64,000 nucleotides of DNA from contig CANTUQ010000073.1 of NCBI GenBank assembly GCA_947683425.1, positions 15,398,501 through 15,462,500 of the forward strand, in the 5' to 3' direction. A program made the translations under genes and the position numbers. This stretch comes from Excoecaria cochinchinensis (lineage: Eukaryota > Streptophyta > Magnoliopsida > Malpighiales > Euphorbiaceae). This document shows, piece by piece, positions 1 to 11,364 of the stretch; the stretch's first letter is position 1, and every line of letters begins with the position of its first letter. The notes beneath the pieces are model-generated. The model was not told the origin of the DNA. It made no database searches and was given only the letters and a program-made list of their open reading frames with translations.

Positions 1-403
1 AATCACTTTGTAGTTTGGATAGCGGCTCGATGAGATTTAAGAATGACCACACTTTGTAGTCTAGTTAATGATTCGGTGCAATCCAAGAGGATGATATTAG
101 CACTTTGGAAGTTTAGAAATGACTCGATGCAATCCAACAGGACGATATTCACAATTCAAATCACAAAACTATTCTCTAGGGAACAACCAGCTCTTCAGGA
201 GGCATCTGTCCAACATCAAAACAACGAAAATTTGAAACGTCAGCAAGACAGCGCCAATCGATCACCAAGAGAGTGGCTCGGCATGTCAGTAAACGAGTGT
301 TAGTCAAAGATCCATTGCGGCTCCATGAACGCAGCTGGAAAGTGGCAGCCTCAAGTACGGCCTCCTTTCCTTTTCTCTGAATTTTTGCTCACCTAAGCAC
401 CCA
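1..403 (+). other. 3' untranslated remnant of a Tat-like gypsy element
   Basis: No convincing protein is encoded here; the 86-codon frame at 43-303 has no recognisable domain. The stretch lies just upstream, once the solo LTR at 404-3090 is removed, of a polypurine tract and a gypsy 3' LTR at 3126. It is therefore inferred to be the 3' noncoding part of that element's internal region. It starts with a tandem repeat of about 50 bp. Confidence 0.5.
4..150. repeat. Tandem repeat, about 50-bp unit, 3 diverged copies
   Basis: Units begin with CACTTTG(T/G) near positions 4, 50 and 101. The second and third share a longer block: a GCAATCCAA core followed by AGGA(T/C)GATATT, at about 68-98 and 119-149. 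The spacing is 46 and 51 bp. Tandem repeats next to the 3' LTR are common in Tat/Ogre-lineage elements. Confidence 0.6.
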
Positions 404-828
404 TGTAACACCCCAACACCCCCATAAGAAATATAGGGGCGCCACGCGGACACTTACGTATACAAATACATATGCATACACTAGCGGAAGCGATACCATT
501 ATACACATCCATACAAGAATAATAAAATAAAATAATACTACACTAGGGCCCAACATGTATTTCATATTAACTACATATAGATATACATATTTATCTTTAT
601 ATATGTTCATATTACAACCTGTTTTCATTTAGCTTTACACATACATTTACATGTGATTACCATACTCATTTCTGTACATATACATTTACATAATGATGTT
701 ACTCAAAACATCATAAACTCTATTTCTAACTTATACAAAAAGAGATCAAAACAAAACCCCTAGTGGCCTTGACCCGCAGATGCCCGCTCACTGATCCGAA
801 CCTGTAAACCTATACGGAAACAAACATT

Positions 829-858
829 CGTGCTAAGCGATAACGCTTAGTGGGGATG
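829..858 (-). other. Conserved LTR stem-loop CTAAGC...GCTTAG
   Basis: GTGCTAAGCGATAACGCTTA forms an inverted repeat about 430 bp inside the 404 end of the LTR. The same element with a different loop lies at 57755-57785, about 430 bp inside the corresponding end of the related LTR. Conserved stem and spacing with a changed loop suggests a structural RNA or termination role in the 3' part of the LTR transcript. The role is inferred. Confidence 0.55.
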
Positions 859-1742
859 AAAATAAAGCAAGGGTACATGCATTACTTATACAAACATGTT
901 CAATACAAAACAATAATCATCTAATCTATATACTCTCGTATTCACATGCATATAAACTGTTATTCATTAACAGGTCATGTATACATATTCTCATTCTCAA
1001 GCAAAGGCATATATACAAAACAAGACTTATACATCAACTCTTGTACACTTCAAAACATATAATAGGAATAGCCTGAAATCCTTTAGTTGTGGATACGGGC
1101 GCTCTATAATCAGAAGACCGAAGTCTCAGAACATGTACTATATCTATATCGGTATGACCATCTCGAAGGTCGGCCGCTTCGCCCAAACGGGGCGGTCGGT
1201 AGCAGCTGCACGGTAACCCTTTATAAGCATGCTTATCTATCCACTGCTATGACTTTCAGGCTGTGCATATAGACTCTATACGCTATATCATATACATTAT
1301 ATCTCTCAAGCATTATAACATGATCCAATCCTATATAATCAATATCACCTGGAATGTCATGCTTAATAATCCAAAAAGAATGTAAACATTTGGGTTCACT
1401 GTCGCTCTCGCAACAGAAGCCAGATAGCATAAAGATTCTATGAATTATACCAAAAGCATTACAATAACTCAAGCATTATATAACAATTAAGATCACAGAG
1501 TATGTCGTGTTCAACACTAACTCTTATCTCGTGGCATTATTTAGCTAGATAACTAATCTTGTAATCATTTGGTAAACCTAAACATGCATGGTATAGACCA
1601 CGAAAACATTCCGGGGTAATACGGGTTCAATTCGGGAAGAAAAACACCTAAAAATATACAAATTGGTTGAGGGGAAAGGTGGGGAATTGAATCATGTCAA
1701 CCATGGGCTCTAAATCAAGAGGAAAATCACTCTTATGACCTG

Positions 1743-1765
1743 TTCTGTCGCGCTCGCGACAGAAG
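1743..1765. other. GC-rich palindrome (TGTCGCG-CTCGCGACA) of the LTR family
   Basis: TTCTGTCGCGCTCGCGACAG is an almost perfect palindrome in an AT-rich LTR. Further versions occur at about 1399-1423 (decayed) and as a pair at 2949-2985. The related LTR has two more at 57088-57105 and 57175-57192. The function is unknown. Confidence 0.6.
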
Positions 1766-3106
1766 GCTCCGTCAGGAACCTTTAAGAGACTGCTTCTCAC
1801 CTCTAACTTGTATCGTCTAAACCGACCTCTAAAAATCATTTTTAGGCAAAAAACTAATGTTAAAAATTGTTCCCTAGGATGTTAACTTTCAAATGGGATA
1901 AATTTCAGGTCAATTGGACATCTATAACTCCAGATATGAGCTAAACAAGATATATTGTTCCAGTAACCCGATCCAAACAGAGACACTTTGGTTTTTAACA
2001 TTTTCGTGGATCGTAGAGCCAGAATTAGCTCCATCACCTCTTAGACATTTTTAGCGACGGATCTTATCTTTCAGATGCAATTTGAATCAACCCAATTAAA
2101 GGCCTATAAATATACTTATGACAAAAATAATACACAGAGTTCTAATGAAAACTGAACAAAATTCCCCCAAAATCACACTTTACACACAAAAGCTATATGG
2201 AAACCAGCTAACACATCCAAAACTCATGCAAAATGATCCAATACATGATCACAAACATATCTAAATACATATAACATAGAAAAATTGCAAGCAATCAAAA
2301 TGAACAAAAATCAAATCGCACACGATCCCAACCTCTAGGAGCTTGATCACAGCTCTCTACTCGTTCCGATCTTCTCTTTGCATTTGTCCAACTTCTTGTC
2401 CACAGCTTCCATGCATAAATCAACCAATATAACACTTAATCCATAAGCTTCACTTTAAATCAAAAACAGAAATTAAATAGAAGAAGAAGACCAATGCTAT
2501 CATAATAGTACTACTTACCTCTTCTCAAAAACCCACTCTCTTCATCCCAAACCAAGTGATTCTCTTAAGAACAGCTCAAATGAAGAAGAAAGGAACAAGA
2601 GATAGGACAAAGCAAGGTAGAACGGTTGACCAAAGAAAAATAAGAAAGAAGAGCAAAAGGGCCAAAAATAACGTGAAAGAAGAATGGGAAGTTGGTCAAT
2701 GTTAATCCAATATTAAATTCCCACCTTCCAAAATTAAATACATGTATATCTCTTTAGTTCCTTATTTCCTTTTAATTCATATGTATATCTCTTTTCTTAA
2801 TAAATACATACATGTATTTTGACCAAACCACATAATATCCCATGCCACATGTCACCCTCCTACAATGCCACTTGTCAAACTCCTATGCCGCCATGTGTCC
2901 GATACACATCAAATAATCCAATTCAAATAGGATTCACGTGACGCATTCTGTCGCGCCCGCGACACTATCGCGCTCGCGACAGAACCCACACACAAGCCCC
3001 TTACTCAAATACACTCTTTTATACACACAAACTCTTGAATTCCCAAACAAAAATTCCGAAATTCTACTAGGGCCAAATCGGGTTGTTACAACCCATGCAC
3101 TAACTT

Positions 3107-3125
3107 TCCCAAAACTAGGGGCAAC
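3107..3125 (+). promoter_or_regulatory. Polypurine tract of the element ending at 5253
   Basis: CCCAAAACTAGGGGCAAC lies directly before the LTR start TGTAGACACC. The same arrangement, AAAACTGGGGGCAAC then TGTAAGCACC, is seen on the minus strand at 34400-34418 of the complete element. This primes plus-strand DNA synthesis in LTR retrotransposons, and it shows that the following LTR is a 3' LTR. Confidence 0.7.
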
Positions 3126-5253
3126 TGTAGACACCGAGTCCCAAGTCAGCTTAAATCAGGATTACCCAGTGATAAAATTAGTGTCTGGTCACAGACAATA
3201 ATGTGGAAAGTGATATTTCCTTGTCAAACTCCTTTAAAAAAAAAATTATGTTGCTGACTTGTGCGAGCCGCCTCTCGAGGGTGGGCTTGGGGGGCCACCT
3301 CTCGGGGGCGGACCGCGTGAGGAGGCCGGCCCTCGTCATCTTCCTCCCCTTCTTGCATTTTTGCTCCCCAAAAATCATGGAATTTAATTTTGAATTGAAT
3401 TCCAATGCTCATTTTTGGGATTTTTGAAAGTTATTTACGGTTTTTTTCCATTTCAAATTAATTTTTTTTGGATTGAATTGACTTTATTTATTCCTAAAAT
3501 CTCGTTTTAATTAAAGAACAATATATAATTTTTTGGAGAGAGAAAAAAAAAGAAGGAAAAACATTTCTGAAATTTTGGATTTTTTCTTAAGAAAGAAAAA
3601 CGATTTTCTTTTAGAATCGGAATTTTTGATTGAAAACGGTGCTTCAAATAGAGAAATTGATTCTCCTTTCTTGGGACCTTTTTTTTTTTCAAACAAGTTC
3701 TTGAGTTTTTAGAGAGAAAAAGCTTCAATTCTTCTTGGTTTTTGATTTAATTTTTGTGAATCTTGACAAGGGAACGATATACAATTCATCCTTCCGATAA
3801 TTAATCAATCTGAGGATAAATTTTTGAGCCCAATTGTATTATTTCATTAATTTTTTCTCTGTTTTATTCACCTTCCACCATTGTTGCACCTCTTGAGTTA
3901 TTATTTTATGTGATCAATCTGTTTATTTTTTACTCATGATTTAAGTTGTTTTAAGTGTTTTTCGTATCATTATGGCATGAAAGCATGTAAAATCACATAA
4001 AATTGCAAGTTTTGCATTGAATTTGAGAAGAAAAGTTTTTTTTTTTTTACATTCTTGCATCTTTCCTCCCCTTAAGGGGCGGGAAGGAGGTGAGGGGCGG
4101 CCTGCCCGCCCTTCGTGGGGTGGCCGCCCCTCAACCCTTTTTTTTTGTCCTTTTGTAGTTTTTGACATATTTTGTCCCATTTTCGATGTTTTTTTGTCTA
4201 TATTCACATGATGTGATTTTTGCATGATTTTATTGTTATTTTTCTTGCCTTGTAATATTTATTTATTTTATTATTTTATGTGATAATGTTTATTTTTATT
4301 GTTTTATTTGATTTAATTGATATTTAGATTTATTTACTAACATTAATTTTATTTTGTTTTATTTTATTTATAATTCTTGTTTTTCCTTATTTGAGCATTC
4401 TTACGAGCAAACAGAGAGATCGGGGAGGTATTTTTTGGTTGGATTTATCATTTCTGTCATTTGGTTATTTTTAGTTATTTTTCTTTTTATTTATTTTGTC
4501 ATGTAATTTGTAATAAAATTATTTATTTTATTCACGTTAAAATAAAATCACACAAAATATTTTTATTAATAAATTGGGTATTTCTCTAATAAAATAGGAC
4601 CAATATCCTCAATTTAACCAATAAAATTCACTTTTAAAGAAGAGTTAATTTTCTCAAAATGGGATCACTTATTCCATTTTTCTCAATATTCACCCAAAAA
4701 TAACTCTTCGATTTTTTTAAACTGATTATGAAGAAACCAATGTTCTTATTCCAAATAAATATTCTGTATTCTGCTTTATGTATGTTATTTATTTATTTAT
4801 TTTAATTTTGTATTTTGGGTGATTGTGTTTTTGTCCCAATTTCGTTTTGTAATTTATTTTTGGATTTTAGTTATTTTATTTATCGGTTTTCTGCGATATT
4901 TGACGTGCGCTTTAAATTCTAATGCATGACCATGTGAGAGTGAGATAGAAATTTAATATTAAAAACTCATTTATAATTAATCAAGATATTAATAAAAGTA
5001 AAGTTCCGAACTACTCTCTGCTTTAAATACCCGAAATTAGACGAATTTTCCTAATTTCTTATAAATTGGGTGGCGACTTCAAAATATTTTAAAGGTCTCT
5101 AAAGGTTTTATATGATTAGATGAACTTTCCAAATGTTCTATTGGATAAGGATTACATAATATCTCATATTGCCCAAAATTTAGACGCGAATCCTCTCGGA
5201 CTCTAAAAGCCGGCCTCCAAGAAAGTGTCAAAGTAGGATCGGCGCGCGTCACA
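3126..5253 (+). mobile_element. 3' LTR of a Tat/Ogre-like Ty3/gypsy element
   Basis: The unit runs from TGTAGACACCGAGTCCC to CGGCGCGCGTCACA, 2,128 bp. Its first block (TGTA..CAC.G.GTCCC, then GGATTACC) and its last block (GGCGCGCGTCACA) match the ends of the LTRs at 21084-23912, 32349-34399 and 46637-48679. The body is AT-rich with GC-rich islands at about 3265-3335 and 4070-4135. The element's 5' part is outside the window. The flanks GCAAC and GTTGG do not match, as expected when the left flank is internal element sequence. Confidence 0.8.
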
Positions 5254-6557
5254 GTTGGCGTATTAGTTTCCTCCTAGGCTTGATCTTCTTTAGGCCTCCC
5301 TTATGAGATTAGTATGTTGTTATATCATGATATTGTTAGCACATTAATTTTATGTGCATTAGTATGTTTTTCTAGTAAGCTCTGCTCATCCTTTACCAAA
5401 AAAAAAGGAATTTACAAACTTAAAAATTGCATGCAATTAAATCAATTATATATATGTTTCAATTAAATTAAAGTTCATGTCTACTTTTTCCTCCAAACTT
5501 AATTCAATTTTGTTCAGAGATGCCGATCTTTTGTAAAATAGAATATTGTTTTATTTGTAAAAAGGATCAATTAGTTAATTAAAATTTTTATGTTTTAATG
5601 GAGCCAATTTCATTTTTAAAAAATTAAAATCATACTAGATAAACCCTTAAAAAAAACAATATTAGTAAATAGTTCCTAATTCAAAAATAAAACATATTTC
5701 TTTCTTATTAATATATTTGTCACAATTTATCTTCAACTTAGCGATATCACAATTTCAATCATTAAGTATTTCAGTAGTTAAACTGAATGGCCCACTACAT
5801 TATAGCATATTTAACCCAATTTTTACTTTTTAAGAGTAAAGTTGACCCAATCAAAATACAATGGTCTTACTTGACTATCTAGGTGAACTTAATTTTTGAC
5901 CTTTCAGCCTTTGTTTAAAAAAAAAGGTCCACTGTAAACCCTAAATTTGTAAGCAATTAGTTATATCCTAACTGATAGTACTGTAGAATTCCTCATAATT
6001 CATGCCATATCCATTCAAAAATATTCTAAAAATATGCCAAATCAAGTATGTGTAAAATTTTAAAAAAAAAAAAAAAAGTATGTGTAAAATAGCAGAACTA
6101 GTACTACTAAATTAAATCTGATAATAAAACACAGGCGCTTTTACTAAGCTCAGAAGCCACCAAAGTCTACTTCCCCATCCTATAAGTAAAATTGATTATT
6201 GGCCGGCCTGAACACAAAAAAGAATGTTTAAAAAATCACCTAAACCCGGCAAAAATTCCACCCAAACCCTAAAAACGGCCCATGGCTACAAGAAAACCAA
6301 TATATGTAGCAATAGCAAATATGATATCAAGTATTCTATGACCTAGAATTATAACAATAGCAAATCAACTTTTGCCCAGCAAAATCTATCTGTTGAGTCC
6401 ACACACAACACAAAAAGATATGAGAATCCTTTGATTGCATAATCATTGAAAAAAAAAATGACAGTTGAAGATTGACATAAAGCAGTGTAATTTCATTGTC
6501 TAATTTGGTAGAAGTCAAACTCCCATTCACAACATAATCACAAAAAATATTCAAGAC
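5254..6557. other. AT-rich 3' flank of CYP38, no gene seen
   Basis: This 1.3-kb stretch contains poly-A/T runs and no open frame with recognisable content. The part nearest 6557 should contain the CYP38 3' untranslated region, since that gene is on the minus strand and ends at 6558. No repeat boundaries with target duplications were found. Confidence 0.5.
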
Positions 6558-9500
6558 CTAACCAGCAATCTTGTAACTTGGATTAACTAAATTATCACGG
6601 CCAGAAACCACTTGCATGGACTCTATGACATCACCAACCTTGAGATCAGCCAAAAAATCCTCGTTTTCTGTGATATAACCAAAAACAGCATACCGGCCAT
6701 CCAATATATTTGCATTGCTGGGAGTCAGTTCACTTTCCTTCAGCAGCCAAAATACCTGACTTGAGGCTGAGTTGTTTTCAAACTCCTGTTGAAAATGAAA
6801 TAGAATATTTAAAAAGGCATAGTAAAAATGAGAAAAAAGCTGCAATTCCAAATTCAAACTCTCACATCTCTGGCCATGGCCATTGTTCCAAATGCATTGA
6901 ATGGAAGCCTTGTCTGGGCCTTGTACAAACCAAGCTCCTGTCAAGTGATAGAATGTCAAATTAGAAATCCAACAGAGAACATATTTTCACAGCAATGCAA
7001 GAAAACTATTACAAATTAACATACAAGACCACAAGAATGGCATCCATAGGAGAAATTGAGAAAATAAATATTTTCTGCATGCTATAGTAGATCTTCCAAG
7101 GAAAAAATAATTAAATTCGGCTAAAGTAGGCTCCTTCATTAGGGCGCTCTGCTTATTAAAACAGAAGCTATAAGTGGACTGATACTGGAATAAGTTTCCA
7201 TCTTGTACAATAAGGCAGCATGACTTTCAGCAATCTGGTGCAAATATTCTATACCTATCATCTATGCCATTACTTCTGGTTGCTTAAATAATTGATTCTA
7301 TATGATTCCAGGGGCAGGAATAAATATGTATATGTGTGTTTGTGCACACATGTGCGAGCAAGTGAGGTACAATGCTCATTTAACCAGAGACGGAAAAATC
7401 TTAAAGTTGGGGGCTCCTATTTCGCATTATTCTAAGTTCAATGCAGAGACATGACAGTGAGAGGATCTTACTTCCAATGTTGCCCCATAAAAAGGAGATT
7501 TCTCCCCATTCACCATGATTTCTAATGGAATTGTCCGAGTTTTTTCTGTACTGGGATCAATAAAACCCTCTGCCGGACCTGCAGGATCTCCAGTTTGGAC
7601 AACAAAGCCATCCGCTGCAATAAATTGTAGAAAACCTTTAGCTTACATCAGAAAACATGATTTTATAGCTAGAGGTAACATGTCTTAGGTGTGTGAGAAA
7701 CAGTATAGGAGAATTTTAATGTTTGTCATATATTCAACTACCTACAAATAGAAAAGGAAGGAAGTGCACTTCTAACAACGTACCTTGTCATTTTGATCTT
7801 TTACTATTCTTTAATTGTTTACATTGGAGAAAGTGAGATGCAAATGAGGTCAAATCAATTTACATATAGTGAATTTTACCTCTCTGGATTTCCATGCCAT
7901 CATAGAAGTGCCTTTCCACCAAGTCCAAGAAATTCCCAGCTGTTACCGGCGCATTGTAACCATCCAGAACAATGTGGAACACACATTCATCTACATTAGG
8001 ATTGTCTTTGACCTTGACCTTCATATCCACAGCTGCTCTCCCCTTCAAGAGAGGCATGTTCCTGTACTCCTCAGGCACTTCATAAGGGAATCCGTCAACC
8101 ATATCCTCTTCAACACTGCAGAAACCCAATGCCCCAGGAACATCTCAGCTGCAGTGAATGGCAAGGTTATATATGAGAATAGTTTAAGAGGATTAACCTT
8201 TCTAAGTCCTTAATTTTTATGTGACACTAGGAGACAGTTACAAAGGAACTAGATATCAACAGACTGTCATTGTGGATCCATATGTCCACAAAACTTAGAA
8301 GAGTTTGACAAGATTACTAGAGCTGTAGCATTTAGAGGCAGAATGAATTTGTATGACCTCACTTGGTGGAGTTTATTCTGAGTAACATTTGTCAGGGTGA
8401 ATACCTTGTCAGGTTGGAGACCAAACAAATGAGGATGCCCTAGAAATAAAATAAAGAACCTCTAATGGATCAAAAGTTTGTCTGATACATTATGAGGATG
8501 CCCTAGAAATAAAATAAAGAACCTCTAATGGATCAAAAGTTTGTCCGATACATTACTAAGTAGCAAGAAACTGAATCAACCATAGCAAGCAGCATTGAAC
8601 TCGATCACTATATATTTTAAACTAAGAGGTACAAAATATGTCAATAAGCAAAAGCCCTAGAGACATAGGTTTCAAGAATTTATTGTCTTGAATCTCAGCA
8701 TGACATGCTATTGAGATTGACAAAACCTACTAAGGCATGTGGCTTACTAGCATTATTAACTTGCAATAACGGATAAAATCCTCTCATAATTAATAATATT
8801 GGTTAAGAGTTTTATCAGAAACAAATTAACACCACGAGATGATACTAGTACTGTGGACTTCAAAATTTCTCTAGAAATTCTATATCAAATTCAACAACAA
8901 ATCATGATACTTTTAACTGCTTCTTGCGTTGCATGGTTCTACATTTTTGCCTACTATAACAATTTTGTTACTTTTAAATTAACTTCATATTGAAATATGG
9001 CTGAAAACTGCGAAGGTCTTCCACTTCAAGCAAGCATGCCATCTTTTGAAGCACTAATGAATTCAATGTCACACCATATAACAATTTGTTCCTGTTAACT
9101 AATCTTTACTTATTAAAGTGTTGTTGTGAACCATAAGGCTAATCCAGATTAATCATTTGCGTTTTTAAATCCAAGATCATCTTTTCCTCACTTTCTTTTA
9201 TAGATTAACATGAAGCTCAATTCTAAGCATGCTGTAGAAATGATTGTCTACAGTACCTACCCTCCAACATAATTAAGTAGCTCCTTCTGTTTAGGAGCCA
9301 CAGCATCTCTGTTCCTGTCCTCGACAATCTGTTGCAGCTCATCCAATCCAGCTTCTAGTTTGTCAAGTATTTCTACTCCATGGTCTTTCTTTGATTCAGC
9401 CAATCCTGAGATAATCAAACTCTTCCCCTGCTTAAGAGACCGAGATGCCTGCCTCACATTCTACATTTTAGACACAAAATAGTTCTCATATTACCACTAA

Positions 9501-10364
9501 TCCAGTACATCAACAAATAAATAAGAAAAAAAAAATAAGAAACCTCCTACAAATACAACATCAGCGTCAATGATCACGTTATCCAAAATGCAAAAAGTGC
9601 TGAGCTGTCTTACTCTCTCCACAGAATCAAGTGCCTTGACGCCAGCAACCTTGAGGCTTTCAGTGATATCTTCAAGTGGCTTCTGCACTTCCCTGATAGC
9701 CTTATTGTCAATAGGAAGAGCATATCTTAACAATGCTCCCGGATCCTTAATTGGCGGTCCTGATATTAACACTGAAATATCAGGCAGTGTAGGGCTAGCT
9801 TCATATGCGTTACTAGACCAATCCAAAGAAGGTGATCCTGCTATCAATCCAACCGCCAAAGCAAGAGAAATCGCACATTCCTTTAACGAAAATGACTTCT
9901 CTTTCTGCTCAACAAATAACCTTCTATTATAATTCTCAACAATTACCACAAACAACGAGAAGAATTATAATGCAAATTCCAAATTTTGTTTGGTTGAATG
10001 AAAATGTCAATACCTAATTAGAGCTGTATAAATCAACAAACTGATACCCATAAATCTCTAGCTCTAAATTTACCGTACAAAGCCAATTACTGGAACGTTT
10101 CAGTATAAGAATTATAATGCGGTGCCATAACTAAAGCAAATACGAACAGAATTATCCTTAAAAACAACTTACGTGCTTATCCTGATGGAAATTACTAATA
10201 GAGCATCTGGGTGCTTGCCGCTTAGCCCACCAAGTAGCATCAAGATGGGAAGTACTTACAAAACCAAAACGATTTCTTGCTAACTTGGAGCTGAGCACAA
10301 ATTTGGAGTCAGACAGAGAAGAAGAGAAATGGCATTGGATTATGGCTGCCATAATTGAAGTCAA
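6558..10364 (-). CDS. CYP38: Peptidyl-prolyl cis-trans isomerase CYP38 (TLP40), chloroplast thylakoid lumen
   Basis: CYP38 is a lumenal multidomain cyclophilin needed for photosystem II assembly and repair. I place seven exons on the minus strand: 10364-10173, 9907-9614, 9460-9261, 8115-7880, 7614-7472, 6937-6866 and 6785-6558. All junctions have GT/AG ends and phases that agree, giving about 454 residues. The start may instead be the second Met at 10352, giving 450; the family is near 437. The N-terminus is a Ser-rich chloroplast transit peptide, followed by a hydrophobic thylakoid-transfer segment (ECAISLALAVGLIAG). A helical region follows (KQGKSLIISGLAESKKDHG), then the C-terminal cyclophilin domain with GYNAPVTAGNFLDLVERHFY, GDPAGPAEGFIDP, FGTMAMAR and SSQVFWLLKESELTPSN, ending SYKIAG. 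All exons look intact, so the gene is probably functional. The exon 2 acceptor is ambiguous by three bases (9907 or 9904). Confidence 0.93.
8429..8554. repeat. 63-bp tandem duplication in CYP38 intron 3
   Basis: Two adjacent 63-bp copies (8429-8491 and 8492-8554) start ATGAGGATGCCCTAG and end GATACATT. They differ at one visible position (CTGATA versus CCGATA). The duplication is intronic and is probably a recent replication-slippage event. Confidence 0.9.
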
Positions 10365-10536
10365 GTATCACTAGATAACAAAGATATATAACATAATATA
10401 AATGGGTGCTTGTAACAGAGATGCAAAGATTTTAGTAGATAAGGTTCTTCTATCGGGTTGCTGAGGCTTGCAATGTTGGGAGATGTAGCGAGCCAAAGGT
10501 CATCCTCACGCTCCGGATAAGATGGATATTGGTCTT

Positions 10537-10593
<57 letters not shown>

Positions 10594-10640
10594 CGCAATT
10601 GTCATTAAAAAACTAAAAAAAAAATCATAATTTCTATCTT
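10365..10640 (-). promoter_or_regulatory. Short CYP38 upstream region with (AT)n repeat
   Basis: Only 276 bp separate the first possible CYP38 start codon from the CACTA transposon end at 10641. About 52 bp of this (10539-10590) is a pure AT dinucleotide repeat. No clear TATA box could be separated from the repeat. Any distal promoter elements have been pushed away by the insertion. Confidence 0.6.
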
Positions 10641-11045
10641 TCACTACAAGAAAATCGAATATTATTGACGAAAAATAGCGATGAAATTTCGTTTTTAAAT
10701 ACAAATAGCTACGCAATTAGACGGACATATACTGTCGTTATTTCGGCCGTTTCTAATTTTAGCAATAAAAAATGCCCGTCGCTATTTTTAAAGATAGAAA
10801 ATAAATTTTCGTCTATAAAATTAAAGATGGAAAAATATTTTCCGTCTATAAAAATAGAGACGAAAAAATAAAACTATTTTTCCGTCTGTAAAATTATTGA
10901 CGAAAAAATATTTTTCGTTTATAAAAATAGAGACGGAAACTATTTTTCCGTCTCTAAAATTATTAACGGAAAAATAGTTAGATACGGAAACTATTTTTCT
11001 GTCTCTAATTTTGCAGACGGAAAATAAATTTCTGTCTCAATTTTT
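10641..11045. repeat. Left CACTA terminal inverted repeat and subterminal repeats
   Basis: After CACTACAAGAAAAT there are many direct and inverted copies of a short motif related to GACGGAAAATA, CGTCTCTAAAA and TTTTTCCGTCT. Such arrays are binding sites for the accessory transposase protein in CACTA elements. The matching array lies at 28968-29348. Confidence 0.85.
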
Positions 11046-11235
11046 TAATGGTTTTTTTTTCAATATATATAATAGTAAATAATATTAAAATTATAATTGA
11101 CAAAATTAATATAATGAAAAAAGTATTAATTAAAATAAATAAATTTGATAAAAATGTAATTAACAATGTATTAATATATATATAATTAGTAATACTACAA
11201 CTAAACGTTCGTAGTAGAACAAATTAAAATACTAG
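11046..11235. other. CACTA internal noncoding sequence
   Basis: AT-rich sequence between the left subterminal repeats and the stop codon of the accessory gene at 11236. It is presumably 3' untranslated sequence of that minus-strand gene. No other feature was seen. Confidence 0.5.
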
Positions 11236-11364
11236 CTAAGCAGAAGGTGAATGTGGACAATCAGTCAACGGTGGTGGCGTATCATCAGGTAATTTTCGGC
11301 TAATGAAATCCTCCAACCTATTAATACGGCTTATCAACATGTCGACTGTGTTGCGAAACTCAAT

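Larger units (their letters stand above)
404..3090 (-). mobile_element. Solo LTR of a Ty3/gypsy retrotransposon, 5-bp duplication ACCCA
   Basis: The 2,687-bp unit is bounded by TGTAACACCCC and GGTTGTTACA and flanked by a perfect 5-bp duplication, ACCCA, at 399-403 and 3091-3095. It has no internal region, so it is a solo LTR, presumably left by recombination between two LTRs. Read on the minus strand it starts TGTAACAACCCGATTTGG and ends GGGTGTTACA, the usual form for plant gypsy LTRs, so I assign the minus strand. A related partial LTR lies at 57060-58205 in the opposite orientation. The unit carries several TGTCGCG...CGCGACA palindromes and a CTAAGC/GCTTAG hairpin. Confidence 0.9.

Noticed and set aside
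404..3090. Plus-strand orientation for this solo LTR
   Set aside because: Both ends start or end like TGTAACA, but the minus reading (TGTAACAACCCG start, GGGTGTTACA end) fits other gypsy LTRs here, and the relative at 58205 ends that way.
3126..5253. Interpretation as a solo LTR
   Set aside because: The flanks do not match, and a polypurine tract lies immediately before it, so it is a 3' LTR whose element extends left of the window.
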